This document shows positions 35,562 to 44,638 of a stretch of DNA of 64,000 bases, one piece after another; position 1 is the first letter of the stretch; every line of letters begins with the position of its first letter. The stretch lies in assembly GCF_041053105.1 (NCBI RefSeq), contig NZ_CP163444.1, positions 8,216,501 through 8,280,500 of the forward strand, given 5' to 3'. A program made the position numbers and the translations under genes. Below the pieces are notes generated by a model, which saw only the letters and a list, made by a program, of their open reading frames with translations, was not told where the DNA came from and made no database searches. The stretch is from Streptomyces sp. R44. GTDB lineage: Bacteria > Actinomycetota > Actinomycetes > Streptomycetales > Streptomycetaceae.

Positions 35562-36118
35562 GCGCGACCACGGCCGAACAGGCGGGCCGACGGGTCGAGG
35601 AGGTCCTGGACCGGCTGGCCGAGAACGGCGACGCCGAGGCCTGCGCGGCGGCGGAGGAAGTCGTACGCGTCCTCATGGAGTTCTACGGCAGCGGCATCGC
35701 CCGCGTCGTCGAGCTCCTCGGACGCCCCGCCGCCCGTCCACCCGCCGACCCGCTGGGCCCGCTGCTCGCGGACGAACTCGTCGCGAGCCTCCTCAACCTC
35801 CACGGACTGCACCCCGAGGACGCGCCGACCCGTATCGACCGCGCCCTGTCCGCCCTGCCGCAGCCCGTGGAGAACGCCGGATTCGACCCGGCGACGGGCG
35901 TGCTGCGGCTGCGGGTCACCGCCTCGACCGGCTGCGGCTGCTCCGGCACCCAGGAGTCCGTCCGGCAGGCGGCCGTGGACGCCCTCGCCTGCTTCGCCCC
36001 CGAGGTCACCGGCGTGGAGCTGGAGAGCGGTGCCCCGCGCGAACCGGCACTGCTCCAGATCGGCACCCGTCCGTCCCTCGCGGGCGCGGACGGCCGCTCA
36101 TCGGCCACCGCCCGGTGA
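35558..36118 (+). CDS. NifU-like protein of the hydrogenase operon
   Basis: 186 aa from ATG 35558, overlapping hhyL by 4 nt. The N-terminal ~85 residues are helical (VEEVLDRLAENGDAEACAAAEEVV). The C-terminal ~80 residues resemble the NifU C-terminal domain, but the usual Cys-x-x-Cys is replaced by TGCGCSGTQESV, a Cys-x-Cys. It could be an Fe-S scaffold or delivery factor for the three clusters of HhyS, or a carrier. Such proteins are regular members of group 1h clusters, but their role is unproven. Confidence 0.75.
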   Translation: MSATTAEQAGRRVEEVLDRLAENGDAEACAAAEEVVRVLMEFYGSGIARVVELLGRPAARPPADPLGPLLADELVASLLNLHGLHPEDAPTRIDRALSALPQPVENAGFDPATGVLRLRVTASTGCGCSGTQESVRQAAVDALACFAPEVTGVELESGAPREPALLQIGTRPSLAGADGRSSATAR

Positions 36119-36774
36119 ACGGGCCGCCGAACAGCGCCGTGCGGCCCCCGGCACCCACCGGCCTGCGCCGGTTCACCACTCCCCGCCCGCCCCGCGAGGA
36201 GCGCTGCGAACTGTGCGGCGCCCCGCTGGCGGCCGAGGAGCGCCACCCGCATCTCGTCGACACGGACAAGCGGGCCCTGGTCTGCGCCTGCGGCCCGTGC
36301 GCGCAGCTCATGGACCGCTCCGCCGCCTCCCCGGGGCGGTTCCGGGCGGTCCCCGGCCGCTTCCTGAGCGACCCGGGCCACCGGATCGACGACCGGGCCT
36401 GGGAGTCGCTGCGGATCCCGGTCTCGGTCGCGTTCTTCTTCCGCAACTCCGCCCTCGACCGGCCGGTGGTGCTCTACCCGAGCCCCGCCGGCGCCACCGA
36501 GAGCGAACTGGAGGAGGACGCCTGGCGGTCCGTCCTCGACGCCACCCGGCTCGCCGCCCACCTCGAACCCGACGTCGAGGCCCTGCTGCTGCGCCGCCAC
36601 GAGGGCCGCACCGAGTGCTTCCTCGTGCCGATCGACCTCTGCTACGAACTGGTGGGCCGCATGCGACTGCACTGGCAGGGCTTCGACGGAGGCGCGGAGG
36701 CGCGGGCCGACCTCGACGCCCTCTTCGCGCACGTCCGCGGCCTGGCCCGCGAGCCGCAGGGGAGCCGGCCGTGA
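36115..36774 (+). CDS. DUF5947 family hydrogenase-operon protein with Cys-rich site
   Basis: 219 aa from GTG 36115, 4-nt overlap with the NifU-like gene. Near the N terminus there is CELCGAPL (~31-38) and, ~25 residues later, CACGPCAQL. These two knuckles form a rubredoxin- or zinc-ribbon-like site. The rest is alpha/beta with IPVSVAFFFRNSALDRPVVLYPSPAGATES. The DUF number is from memory of the family. A redox or metal-binding role near the hydrogenase is plausible, but not shown. Confidence 0.7.
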   Translation: MNGPPNSAVRPPAPTGLRRFTTPRPPREERCELCGAPLAAEERHPHLVDTDKRALVCACGPCAQLMDRSAASPGRFRAVPGRFLSDPGHRIDDRAWESLRIPVSVAFFFRNSALDRPVVLYPSPAGATESELEEDAWRSVLDATRLAAHLEPDVEALLLRRHEGRTECFLVPIDLCYELVGRMRLHWQGFDGGAEARADLDALFAHVRGLAREPQGSRP

Positions 36775-37409
36775 CCGAGTTCTCCTTCAGTTGCACCGAC
36801 GTCCGCGCCGACGCCTACGCGGCCGGACCCACGCTCGTGTTCCGGCTGCGGATCACCGCCACCGGCGGCACCCGGGTCCACGCCATGGCCCTGCGCTGCC
36901 AGATCCGTGTCGAACCCGCCCGGCGCGGCTACGACGACCACGAGGCAGCGGCCCTGGCCGACCTCTTCGGCGAACGCTCCCGGTGGGGCAGCAGCCTCAA
37001 CCCGGTCCAGTTCGCCCAGGCCTCCGTCATGGTGCCCGGCTTCACCGGCGAGATCGAGACCGACCTCGTCGTGCCCTGCACCTACGACACCGACATCGCC
37101 GCGTCCCGCTACTTCCGGGCGCTCTCCGACGGCGACGTCCCGCTGCTCCTGCTCTTCTCCGGCACCGCCTTCACCGGCGCCGGCGGCTTCCACGTCGAGC
37201 CCGTCCCCTGGGACAAGGAGGTCTCCCACCGCATGCCCGTGAAGGTGTGGCGCGAGATGATCGACCAGCACTTCCCCGGCTGCGGATGGATCCGGCTCCC
37301 GGGCGACGCGATGGACGCCCTGCTCGCCTACCGCTCGCGCCGGGCCCTCCCGTCGTGGGAGGCCACCGTCGAGTCCCTGCTCGAAGCGGCGGGGGAGAGG
37401 ACACGATGA
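36771..37409 (+). CDS. DUF6084 family hydrogenase-operon protein
   Basis: 212 aa from GTG 36771, 4-nt overlap upstream and downstream. It begins with a beta-rich domain (FSFSCTDVRADAYAAGPTLVFRLRITATGG), with WGSSLNPVQFAQASVMVPGFTGE in the middle, and ends in a helical part with FPGCGWIRLPGDAMDALLAYRSRRALPSWEAT. No membrane helix was seen. This family occurs with group 1h hydrogenases. Function unknown; assembly or complex organisation is inference from position only. Confidence 0.7.
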   Translation: MTEFSFSCTDVRADAYAAGPTLVFRLRITATGGTRVHAMALRCQIRVEPARRGYDDHEAAALADLFGERSRWGSSLNPVQFAQASVMVPGFTGEIETDLVVPCTYDTDIAASRYFRALSDGDVPLLLLFSGTAFTGAGGFHVEPVPWDKEVSHRMPVKVWREMIDQHFPGCGWIRLPGDAMDALLAYRSRRALPSWEATVESLLEAAGERTR

Positions 37410-38803
37410 CCACCGTCGCCTTCACCCCCGGCACCGAGGCGCGGTTCGCCGTCGCCCGGCACGTCGCCGACGCCGTCCTCTTCGAGGGGTACGTCCTCTA
37501 CCCGTACCGTGCGTCCGCCGCGAAGAACCGGCTCCGCTGGCAGTTCGGGGTCCTGGTGCCGCCGTCCTGGAGCGCCGCCGCCGAGGAGCACGACTTCCAG
37601 CTCACCGAGTGCCTCATGGAGCCCAGGACCGGCGCCGAACTCGCCGTGGAGGTCCGCTTCCTGCGGGCTCAGCGGCGTACCGTCGAGGAACTCCGCGAGG
37701 ACGGGACCTTCGCACCGACCGCCGAACTCCGGCTGGCCGACCGGGTCCTGGTGGCCTGGGACGAGGGCGTCGAGGAGCGCGTCACCCTCGTCGTCCCCGT
37801 CGCCGAACTGCGGGGCGACGGCACCGCCCTGCCCTTCACCCGCCCCGCCGCCGAGGAGACGGAGGAGGTCGCCGACGCCGACGGACGCGTCCTCGGCCGG
37901 CTCGTACGCCGCCGCGAGGAGATCCGCGGCACCCTGCGGATCTCGGCGGCCGAACTCGACGGCCCGTACCGCGTCGAACGCCTCTCGGTCACGGTGGAGA
38001 ACACCAGCGACTGGACCGCCGAGGGGGACACCGACCGCCACGCGGCACTGCCGTACTCCCTCGTCGCCGCCCACACGCTGCTGCGCATCGACGGCGGCTC
38101 GTTCCTGTCGATGACCGACCCGCCGGAGTGGGCGAAGGGTGCCGTCGCCGCCTGCCGCAACCTACACACCTGGCCCGTCCTGGCCGGCGAACCCGGACGC
38201 GACGACCTGATGCTCTCCTCGCCGATCATCCTGGAGGACCATCCGGCCATCGCGCCCGAGAGCCCCGGCGCCCTCTACGACGCGACCGAGATCGACGAGA
38301 TCCTCGCCCTGCGCACGGCGGCCCTCACCGACGAGGAGAAGCGCGAGGCCAGGGGCACCGACGCCCGCGCGGCGGCGGTGATCGAGCTGGCGGACACCAT
38401 GCCGCCCGAAGTCCTCGAACGCCTGCACGGAGCCGTACGGAGTCTCCAGAGCGTCACCGGGCCCCCGAAGCCGGCCGGGAACATCCTCGAACCGGAGACA
38501 CCCTGGTGGGACCCGGGCGGCGACACCGCCGTCGATCCGGGCAGCGACCACGTCCTCGTCGACGGACGCGCGGTCCGCGCGGGCAGCAGGGTCCTCCTGC
38601 GCCCCCGGCTGCGCCGCACGGACGCCCAGGACCTGTTCCTCGACGGGCGCAGCGCACTGGTCGAGGCCGTCCTCCACGACGTCGACGGCGGAGTCCACAT
38701 CGCCGTGACCGTGGAGGACGACCCGGGCGCCGACATCCGCCGCGAACAGGGCCGGTTCCTCTACTTCAAGACCGACGAGGTCGAAGCCCTGGAGGACATG
38801 TGA
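37406..38803 (+). CDS. 465-aa hydrogenase-operon protein of unknown function
   Basis: 465 aa from ATG 37406, 4-nt overlaps on both sides. It is soluble and acidic; I recognise no domain. Segments of note: HVADAVLFEGYVLYPYRAS at the start, FQLTECLMEPRTGAEL, a DGGSFLSMTDPPEWAKGAVAAC region, ILEDHPAIAPESPGALYDATEIDEIL, and a C-terminal beta-barrel-like part (VDGRAVRAGSRVLLRPRLRR). Only two cysteines are seen, so it is unlikely to carry several Fe-S clusters. Its constant place in the operon argues for a hydrogenase-specific role. Confidence 0.75.
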   Translation: MTTVAFTPGTEARFAVARHVADAVLFEGYVLYPYRASAAKNRLRWQFGVLVPPSWSAAAEEHDFQLTECLMEPRTGAELAVEVRFLRAQRRTVEELREDGTFAPTAELRLADRVLVAWDEGVEERVTLVVPVAELRGDGTALPFTRPAAEETEEVADADGRVLGRLVRRREEIRGTLRISAAELDGPYRVERLSVTVENTSDWTAEGDTDRHAALPYSLVAAHTLLRIDGGSFLSMTDPPEWAKGAVAACRNLHTWPVLAGEPGRDDLMLSSPIILEDHPAIAPESPGALYDATEIDEILALRTAALTDEEKREARGTDARAAAVIELADTMPPEVLERLHGAVRSLQSVTGPPKPAGNILEPETPWWDPGGDTAVDPGSDHVLVDGRAVRAGSRVLLRPRLRRTDAQDLFLDGRSALVEAVLHDVDGGVHIAVTVEDDPGADIRREQGRFLYFKTDEVEALEDM

Positions 38804-39330
38804 ACGGCCCCGCGCCCGAGGCCAGGACGCCCGGCACGGCCCGCACCCTCGTGGCCGGGGTGGGCAACATCTTCCTCGGCGACGACGGCTTCGGCGTGGA
38901 GACCCTGCGGCGGCTCACCCGCGAGGAACTCCCCGCCTCCGTCGAACTGGCCGACGTCGGGGTCCGGGGCGTCCACCTCGCCTACGAACTCCTCGACGGC
39001 TGGGACACCCTCGTCCTCGTCGACGTCACCGCCCGCGGCGGTGAACCGGGGACGCTCTATCTGATCGACGCCTCGGCGGCCGACGACCGCGGCCGCGGCA
39101 CGGAGCCCGCGCCGCTCGACGGCCACCGGATGACGCCCGACGCCGTCCTCGCCCTGCTCGACACCCTGTGCGCGGGAACCGGGGCCGCGCCGCCACGGCG
39201 GATCCTCGTCGTCGGCTGCGAACCGGCCTGCCTCGACGAGGGCATCGGGCTCAGTCCGCAGGTCGCCGCGGCCGTGCCCGAGGCGGTGCGGATGGTGACC
39301 GAACTGGTCCGCCAGGAAGCCGTCGTATGA
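38800..39330 (+). CDS. hydrogenase maturation endopeptidase (HyaD/HoxM type)
   Basis: 176 aa from GTG 38800, 4-nt overlap upstream and downstream. The fold start VAGVGNIFLGDDGFGVE carries the nickel-sensing Glu/Asp region; LLDGWDTLVLVDVTARGGEPGTL supplies the central Asp; GCEPACLDEGIGLSP and VAAAVPEA complete the family pattern. By family it cleaves the C-terminal tail of the large subunit (here the 23 residues after His571 of HhyL) once nickel is in place. Confidence 0.92.
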   Translation: MNGPAPEARTPGTARTLVAGVGNIFLGDDGFGVETLRRLTREELPASVELADVGVRGVHLAYELLDGWDTLVLVDVTARGGEPGTLYLIDASAADDRGRGTEPAPLDGHRMTPDAVLALLDTLCAGTGAAPPRRILVVGCEPACLDEGIGLSPQVAAAVPEAVRMVTELVRQEAVV

Positions 39331-39467
39331 AGACCGAAACGGAGAGCACCATGCACAGGAACGTCCTCGGCGCCGCAGTCGCCGCCACCGCCGCCCTGGC
39401 CGTCGTGGCCGTCGTCGTCGCAGTCCTCCCCGACCTCCGGCGCTATCTGCGCATCAGCAGGATGTGA
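39327..39467 (+). CDS. DUF6893-type micro-protein with one membrane helix
   Basis: 46 aa from ATG 39327, 4-nt overlap with the protease gene; an internal ATG at 39351 is an alternative. It has a short polar start, a helix rich in Ala/Val (AAVAATAALAVVAVVVAVLP) and a basic end DLRRYLRISRM. I recall this family as DUF6893 small proteins. It is the only membrane-embedded product of the operon, so it could tether the hydrogenase to the membrane or a quinone pool (inference). Confidence 0.65.
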   Translation: MKTETESTMHRNVLGAAVAATAALAVVAVVVAVLPDLRRYLRISRM

Positions 39468-39600
39468 CGCACCCGCGGGCCGCCGGCGGCGGCTGCACCG
39501 AACGGACGACACCGCCGTCCGGTCCGGCGTGCCGGGCACGCCCCCGCCGCCCCCCGTTCTCTAATGGCGCCCGAGACCCCCGCGCCCAGGACGGAGACCG

Positions 39601-39996
39601 ATGCACGAGATGTCCCTCGCGGTCGCCGTCGTCGACCAGGTCGAGGCCGCGGCGAAGTCCCGCGGGGCCGTCGGTGTCAGCAGCATCGAGCTGGACGTGG
39701 GCGAGCTGGCCGGCGTCGTCGCCGACGCCCTCGCCTTCTGCTTCGAACTCGCCTGCGCCGGAACCGTCGTCGAGGGCGCCGAGCTGATCACCCGTACCGT
39801 TCCGGGCACCGCGCGCTGCGCACCGTGCGCCGAGGACTGGGCGGTCGGCATGCCGCCCCGGCTGCTCTGTCCCGGCTGCGGCGCCGCAGCCGACGAACTG
39901 ATCTCCGGCCGTGAACTCCAGATCCGGGAGGTCCGCTGGGCCTGCCCCGAGACGCCGCACGAACGACATCGCCGAACGATCACCGAGGAGAGCTGA
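39601..39996 (+). CDS. hypA: HypA, nickel insertion protein
   Basis: 131 aa from ATG 39601. It starts MHEMSLA, where the N-terminal Met-His-Glu binds nickel. The zinc site is CAPC (~75-78) and CPGC (~91-94). It delivers Ni to the large subunit with HypB. It follows a 133-nt gap, the longest in the operon, which might hold a second promoter. Confidence 0.95.
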   Translation: MHEMSLAVAVVDQVEAAAKSRGAVGVSSIELDVGELAGVVADALAFCFELACAGTVVEGAELITRTVPGTARCAPCAEDWAVGMPPRLLCPGCGAAADELISGRELQIREVRWACPETPHERHRRTITEES

Positions 39997-39998
39997 GC

Positions 39999-40694
39999 AT
40001 GTGCCGAGCCGTCGATCTCCAGCGCGCCGTCCTCGCCAAGAACGAGGCCGCGGCACACATCCTGCGCACCGAGCTGAACGCACGCGGCACCACCGTGATC
40101 AATCTGCTCTCCAGCCCCGGCAGCGGGAAGACCGCCCTGCTGGAGCGCGAACTGCGCCTCGCCGGCGAAAGGGGCGTCGGCGCCGCCGCGCTCACCGCCG
40201 ACCTGGCCACCGAGAACGACGCCCGCCGCCTGGCCCGCTCGGGCGTCCCCGTCAAGCAGGTGCTCACCGACGGCCTCTGCCATCTGGAGGCCGACATGGT
40301 CGCCCGGCACCTGCACGACTGGCTGCCCGAGTCCACCCGGCTGCTGTTCGTCGAGAACGTCGGCAATCTCGTCTGCCCCGCCGGCTACGACCTGGGGGAA
40401 TCCCTCCGCGTGGTGCTCGCCTCGGTCACCGAAGGGGAGGACAAGCCGCTCAAGTACCCCACCGCGTTCGGCCTCGCCCAGCTGGTGATCGTCACCAAGA
40501 CCGACATGGCCGAGGCCGCGGAGTTCGACGAGACGGCCTTCCGCGCCAACGTGCAGCAGGTCAACCCCGGAGTCGAGGTCGTCCTCAGCTCGGTGCGTGA
40601 CGGCCGGGGCGTCGGCACACTGCTCGACCGGGCCCTCGCGGTGGCCGAGGGGAACGGTGTCCACACCCCGGCGATGGCACAGGCCGGCGCGTGA
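39999..40694 (+). CDS. hypB: HypB, nickel-delivery GTPase
   Basis: 231 aa from ATG 39999, 2 nt after hypA. P-loop SSPGSGKTAL (Gly41-Thr45), a switch segment ADLATENDARRL, FVENVGNLVCPAGYDLGE with nickel-site Cys, and VTKTD as GTP-specificity motif. The His-rich N terminus of some HypBs is absent, so it should not store nickel. It drives Ni transfer from HypA. Confidence 0.95.
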   Translation: MCRAVDLQRAVLAKNEAAAHILRTELNARGTTVINLLSSPGSGKTALLERELRLAGERGVGAAALTADLATENDARRLARSGVPVKQVLTDGLCHLEADMVARHLHDWLPESTRLLFVENVGNLVCPAGYDLGESLRVVLASVTEGEDKPLKYPTAFGLAQLVIVTKTDMAEAAEFDETAFRANVQQVNPGVEVVLSSVRDGRGVGTLLDRALAVAEGNGVHTPAMAQAGA

Positions 40695-43129
40695 CCACGG
40701 CACGGCCCGAACCCGCCCCCGCCACGGCCCGGCGGCGCAGCCGTGTGGTCGTCCGCGGTGTCGTGCAGGGCGTGGGCTTCCGGCCCTTCGTCTACGCCCT
40801 CGCCACCGGGCTGCGTCTGTCCGGTCACGTCACCAACACGGCGGACGGCGTCGTCGCGGAGGTCGAGGGAGCCCCCGCGGACATCGCCTCCTTCTGCGCC
40901 CGCCTCGCGCCCGACGCCCCGCCCATGGCCCGGGTGGAGTCGGTCGAGACGGCCGAGGTGACCGCGAGCGGCGGCAACGGATTCACGATCGTGCCCTCCC
41001 GCCGGGGCGGTGCCGTCCGCACCCTCGTCCCGCCCGACACGGCCACCTGCGACGACTGCCTCGCGGAGCTCGCCGACCCGGCGGACCGGCGGTATCTGCA
41101 CCCCTTCATCACCTGCACCAACTGCGGCCCGCGGTTCACGATCGTCACGGGACTGCCCTACGACCGGGTGCACACCACCATGGCCGGCTTCCCGATGTGT
41201 CCGGACTGCGCCCGGGAGTACGAGGACCCGGCCGACCGGCGCTTCCACGCGCAGCCCGTCGCCTGCCCCCGCTGCGGCCCCCGGCTGCGGCTGGTCACGA
41301 CGCCGGACCGTCCGGCCCCCTCCGGCCCCGAGCCGCGTCCTCGCCTCACCTCCGACCCCGGCGACGCCCCCGTCGCCGTCGCGCGCAGGATGCTCGCCTC
41401 CGGCGCGATCCTCGCCGTCAAAGGCCTCGGCGGCTACCACCTGGCCTGCGACGCGACGAACCCCGACGCGGTGGCCGAACTGCGCCGCCGCAAGGCGCGC
41501 GGTGACAAACCGTTCGCGATGATGGCCGCGGACCTCGCCGACATCGAGCCCCTCGTCCACCTCGGCACGCTCGAACGCGAACTCCTCACCGGCCGCGTCC
41601 GGCCCGTCGTCCTGCTGCGCCGCCGCGACGACGCCCGGCCGCGCCACGGGGCCGAGCCGGCGCGGGCGGTGGCGCCGGGCAGCCCGGACCTCGGCTTCAT
41701 GCTCCCGTACACCCCGGTGCACCACCTCCTCCTCGGCCTCGGCCCGGCGGACCGGGAAGGGCCCCGCCTGCTGGTGATGACCAGCGGCAATCTCTCGGGC
41801 GAACCCATCGTCACGGACGACGCGGAAGCGCTGACCAGGCTCGCCGGTCTCGCGGACGCCTGGCTGCTGCACGACCGACCGATCCATGTCCCCTGCGACG
41901 ACTCCGTCGTCCGCGTCTGCGACGGCGAACAGCTGACGCTGCGCCGCTCCCGGGGCTACGCACCGCTGCCGGTCACGCTGCCCGTCGACGTCGCTCCCGT
42001 CCTCGCCGTCGGCGGTGACCTGAAGAACACCTTCTGTCTCGGCGCCGGACGCCAGGCATGGCTCTCCGCCCACATCGGGGACATGGACGACCTCGCCACC
42101 CAGCTCGCCCTCGCCTCCGCCGAGCGTCAGCTGGAGTCCGTGACGGGCGTACGACCCGAACTGCTCGCCGCCGACCGCCACCCCGCCTACCGGTCCACCC
42201 GCTGGGCCCGCGAACAGGCGGCGGGACGGCCCGTCGTCCCCGTACAGCACCACCACGCGCACGTCGCGGCGGCGATGGCCGAGAACGGTCTCGACGGCAC
42301 GCGTCCCGTGATCGGCGTGGCCTTCGACGGCACCGGCCACGGTCTCGACGGAGCCGTGTGGGGCGGTGAGTTCCTTCTCGCGGACTACGCCGGGTTCCGA
42401 CGGTTCGCGCACCTGGCCTACGTACCCCTGCCGGGCGGTGACGCGGCCGTACGACGGCCGTACCGCATGGCTCTGTCCCACCTGCGGGCCGCGGGCCTCG
42501 CCGCCGACCGGGCACTGCCCTGCGCGCGCGCCTGTGAGCCCGGAGAACTACCCCTGCTGGAAAGGCAGTTGGAGCGGGAACTGAACTGCGTGCCCACGTC
42601 CAGCATGGGGCGCCTCTTCGACGCCGTCTCCTCGATCGTGGGGATCTGCCAGCACGCGGGATACGAGGCCCAGGCCGCGATCGAGCTGGAGGCCGCGGCC
42701 CTGCGCGCACCCGCCGAGGCCGAGGACGCGCGCTACGCCTTCCGGCTCGGGGCACCGGAGCCCGGTGACCCGCTCACCGCCGACCCCGCACCCCTGCTGG
42801 CGGCGGTGGTCGCCGACGTGCTGGACGGGACCCCCGCGGCCGTCGTCGCGGCGCGGTTCCACCGGGCCGTGGCCCGATGGGTGCGGGTGGTCTGCGCCGC
42901 CGCCCGCGACGAGACCGGTGTGGAGACCGTCGCCCTGACCGGGGGAGTGTTCGCCAACACGGTGCTCTCCTCGGCCTGCGCCGAAGGACTGCGGGAGGAC
43001 GGCTTCACCGTCCTGCGCCACCGTCAGATCCCGCCGAACGACGGCGGGCTGGCTCTGGGCCAGCTCGTCGTGGCCGCCCGGATCACGGACGGGGCGGCCG
43101 CCGGCACACCACGACGAGAGCGAAACTGA
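40691..43129 (+). CDS. hypF: HypF, carbamoyltransferase for cyanide ligand synthesis
   Basis: 812 aa from GTG 40691, 4-nt overlap with hypB. Order of domains: acylphosphatase-like (~15-105, [17 protein letters not shown]), two zinc fingers ([32 protein letters not shown]), a YrdC-like domain ([16 protein letters not shown]), and a Kae1-like carbamoyltransferase ([14 protein letters not shown] and [13 protein letters not shown]). It converts carbamoyl phosphate to a carbamoyl group on the C-terminal Cys of HypE. Length and motifs are complete. Confidence 0.96.
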   Translation: MTTARPEPAPATARRRSRVVVRGVVQGVGFRPFVYALATGLRLSGHVTNTADGVVAEVEGAPADIASFCARLAPDAPPMARVESVETAEVTASGGNGFTIVPSRRGGAVRTLVPPDTATCDDCLAELADPADRRYLHPFITCTNCGPRFTIVTGLPYDRVHTTMAGFPMCPDCAREYEDPADRRFHAQPVACPRCGPRLRLVTTPDRPAPSGPEPRPRLTSDPGDAPVAVARRMLASGAILAVKGLGGYHLACDATNPDAVAELRRRKARGDKPFAMMAADLADIEPLVHLGTLERELLTGRVRPVVLLRRRDDARPRHGAEPARAVAPGSPDLGFMLPYTPVHHLLLGLGPADREGPRLLVMTSGNLSGEPIVTDDAEALTRLAGLADAWLLHDRPIHVPCDDSVVRVCDGEQLTLRRSRGYAPLPVTLPVDVAPVLAVGGDLKNTFCLGAGRQAWLSAHIGDMDDLATQLALASAERQLESVTGVRPELLAADRHPAYRSTRWAREQAAGRPVVPVQHHHAHVAAAMAENGLDGTRPVIGVAFDGTGHGLDGAVWGGEFLLADYAGFRRFAHLAYVPLPGGDAAVRRPYRMALSHLRAAGLAADRALPCARACEPGELPLLERQLERELNCVPTSSMGRLFDAVSSIVGICQHAGYEAQAAIELEAAALRAPAEAEDARYAFRLGAPEPGDPLTADPAPLLAAVVADVLDGTPAAVVAARFHRAVARWVRVVCAAARDETGVETVALTGGVFANTVLSSACAEGLREDGFTVLRHRQIPPNDGGLALGQLVVAARITDGAAAGTPRRERN

Positions 43130-43139
43130 GGAGACACCC

Positions 43140-43457
43140 ATGTGTCTGGCGGTACCCGGAAGAGTGCTGGACGTCGAGGTCCGGGACGGCACCCGGATGG
43201 CCACGGTCGACTTCGGCGGCGTGGTCAAGGAGGTGTGCCTGGAGTACCTGCCGGACCTGAAGCCCGGTGAGTACGCCATCGTGCACGTGGGCTTCGCCCT
43301 CCAGAAGCTCGACGAGGAGTCGGCCCGGCGGACCCTGGAGCTGTTCGAGACCCTCGGCCTGCTCCAGGAGGAGTTCGGAGACCCGTGGGAGGCCGCCGAG
43401 GCCGCGGCGATCGAGTGGAAGACGCAGGACGACGTGCACGGAGAGGTGCGGCCGTGA
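43140..43457 (+). CDS. hypC: HypC, Fe(CN)2CO carrier chaperone
   Basis: 105 aa from ATG 43140 behind GAGGAGA. It starts [14 protein letters not shown] with the essential Cys2 that holds the iron unit. At 105 aa it is a little longer than usual (75-95); the extra part is the C-terminal acidic helix ([17 protein letters not shown]). It works with HypD and docks to HhyL. Confidence 0.95.
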   Translation: MCLAVPGRVLDVEVRDGTRMATVDFGGVVKEVCLEYLPDLKPGEYAIVHVGFALQKLDEESARRTLELFETLGLLQEEFGDPWEAAEAAAIEWKTQDDVHGEVRP

Positions 43458-44638
43458 AGTACATCGACGAGTTCCAGAACCCGGACCTGGCGGGCCGGCT
43501 GCTCGACGAGATCCGGGCGACGGTGACGCGCCCCTGGGCCCTGATGGAAGTCTGCGGCGGCCAGACCCACAGCATCATCCGGCACGGCATCGACCAGCTC
43601 CTGCCGCCCGAGATCGAGCTGATCCACGGACCGGGCTGCCCGGTCTGCGTCACTCCGCTGGAGATGATCGACAAGGCCCTGGAGATCGCTTCACGGCCGG
43701 GGGTGATCTTCTGCTCCTTCGGCGACATGCTCCGCGTCCCCGGCACGGGCCGCGACCTCTTCCAGGTCCGCGGGCAGGGCGGTGACGTCAGGGTGGTCTA
43801 CTCCCCTCTGGACGCGCTGCGGATCGCCGAGCAGAACCCCGACCGGGAGGTGGTCTTCTTCGGCATCGGCTTCGAGACCACCGCGCCGCCCAACGCGATG
43901 ACGGTCCATCAGGCCCGCAAGCGGAACATCCGCAACTTCAGCCTGCTCGTGTCCCACGTCCGCGTCCCCCCGGCGATCGACGCGATCATGCGGTCCCCTG
44001 AGTGCCGCGTCCAGGGCTTCCTCGCCGCCGGACACGTCTGCAGCGTGATGGGCACGGCCGAGTACCCGGAGCTCGCGCGACGCCACCAGGTGCCGATCGT
44101 GGTCACCGGATTCGAGCCGCTGGACATCCTGGAAGGCGTACGCAGGACCGTGCTGCAGCTGGAGCGGGGCGAGCGCACGGTCGAGAACGCCTACCAGCGC
44201 GCCGTGACAGCCGAGGGCAATCCGGCGGCGCAGGCGATGCTGAGCGACGTCTTCGAGGTCGCCGACCGGGCCTGGCGCGGCATCGGCGTCATCCCGGACA
44301 GCGGCTGGCGCCTGTCCGCACGCTACCGCGACCACGACGCCGAGCACCGCTTCTCCGTCGAGGGGATCGACACCCGCGAGCCCGCCGAGTGCCGCAGCGG
44401 CGAAGTCCTCCAGGGCCTGCTGAAACCGAACGAGTGCGAGGCGTTCGGCACCACCTGCACGCCCCGCTCCCCGCTCGGCGCCACGATGGTGTCCAGCGAG
44501 GGCGCCTGCGCCGCCTACTACCTCTACCGGCGGCTCGACGCGGGAACCCCGGGACAGCGGCCTCCCGCTTCGGCCCGCACGGCCTCCGGCACCCCGTCCC
44601 CGGTCACCGCTTCCCTGGAGGGCAGCCCCCTTGCCTGA
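43454..44638 (+). CDS. hypD: HypD, [4Fe-4S] scaffold for Fe(CN)2CO assembly
   Basis: 394 aa from GTG 43454, 4-nt overlap with hypC. Signature motifs: [28 protein letters not shown] (iron-binding Cys), [25 protein letters not shown] and the C-terminal cluster cysteines ([27 protein letters not shown]). By family it reduces thiocyanate from HypE to cyanide on iron. A ~30-residue Pro/Ser/Thr tail is extra. Confidence 0.95.
   Translation: MKYIDEFQNPDLAGRLLDEIRATVTRPWALMEVCGGQTHSIIRHGIDQLLPPEIELIHGPGCPVCVTPLEMIDKALEIASRPGVIFCSFGDMLRVPGTGRDLFQVRGQGGDVRVVYSPLDALRIAEQNPDREVVFFGIGFETTAPPNAMTVHQARKRNIRNFSLLVSHVRVPPAIDAIMRSPECRVQGFLAAGHVCSVMGTAEYPELARRHQVPIVVTGFEPLDILEGVRRTVLQLERGERTVENAYQRAVTAEGNPAAQAMLSDVFEVADRAWRGIGVIPDSGWRLSARYRDHDAEHRFSVEGIDTREPAECRSGEVLQGLLKPNECEAFGTTCTPRSPLGATMVSSEGACAAYYLYRRLDAGTPGQRPPASARTASGTPSPVTASLEGSPLA

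Noticed and set aside
40385..42481. 698-aa minus-strand frame opposite hypB/hypF
   Set aside because: Shadow of hypF, whose four domains are complete on the plus strand.
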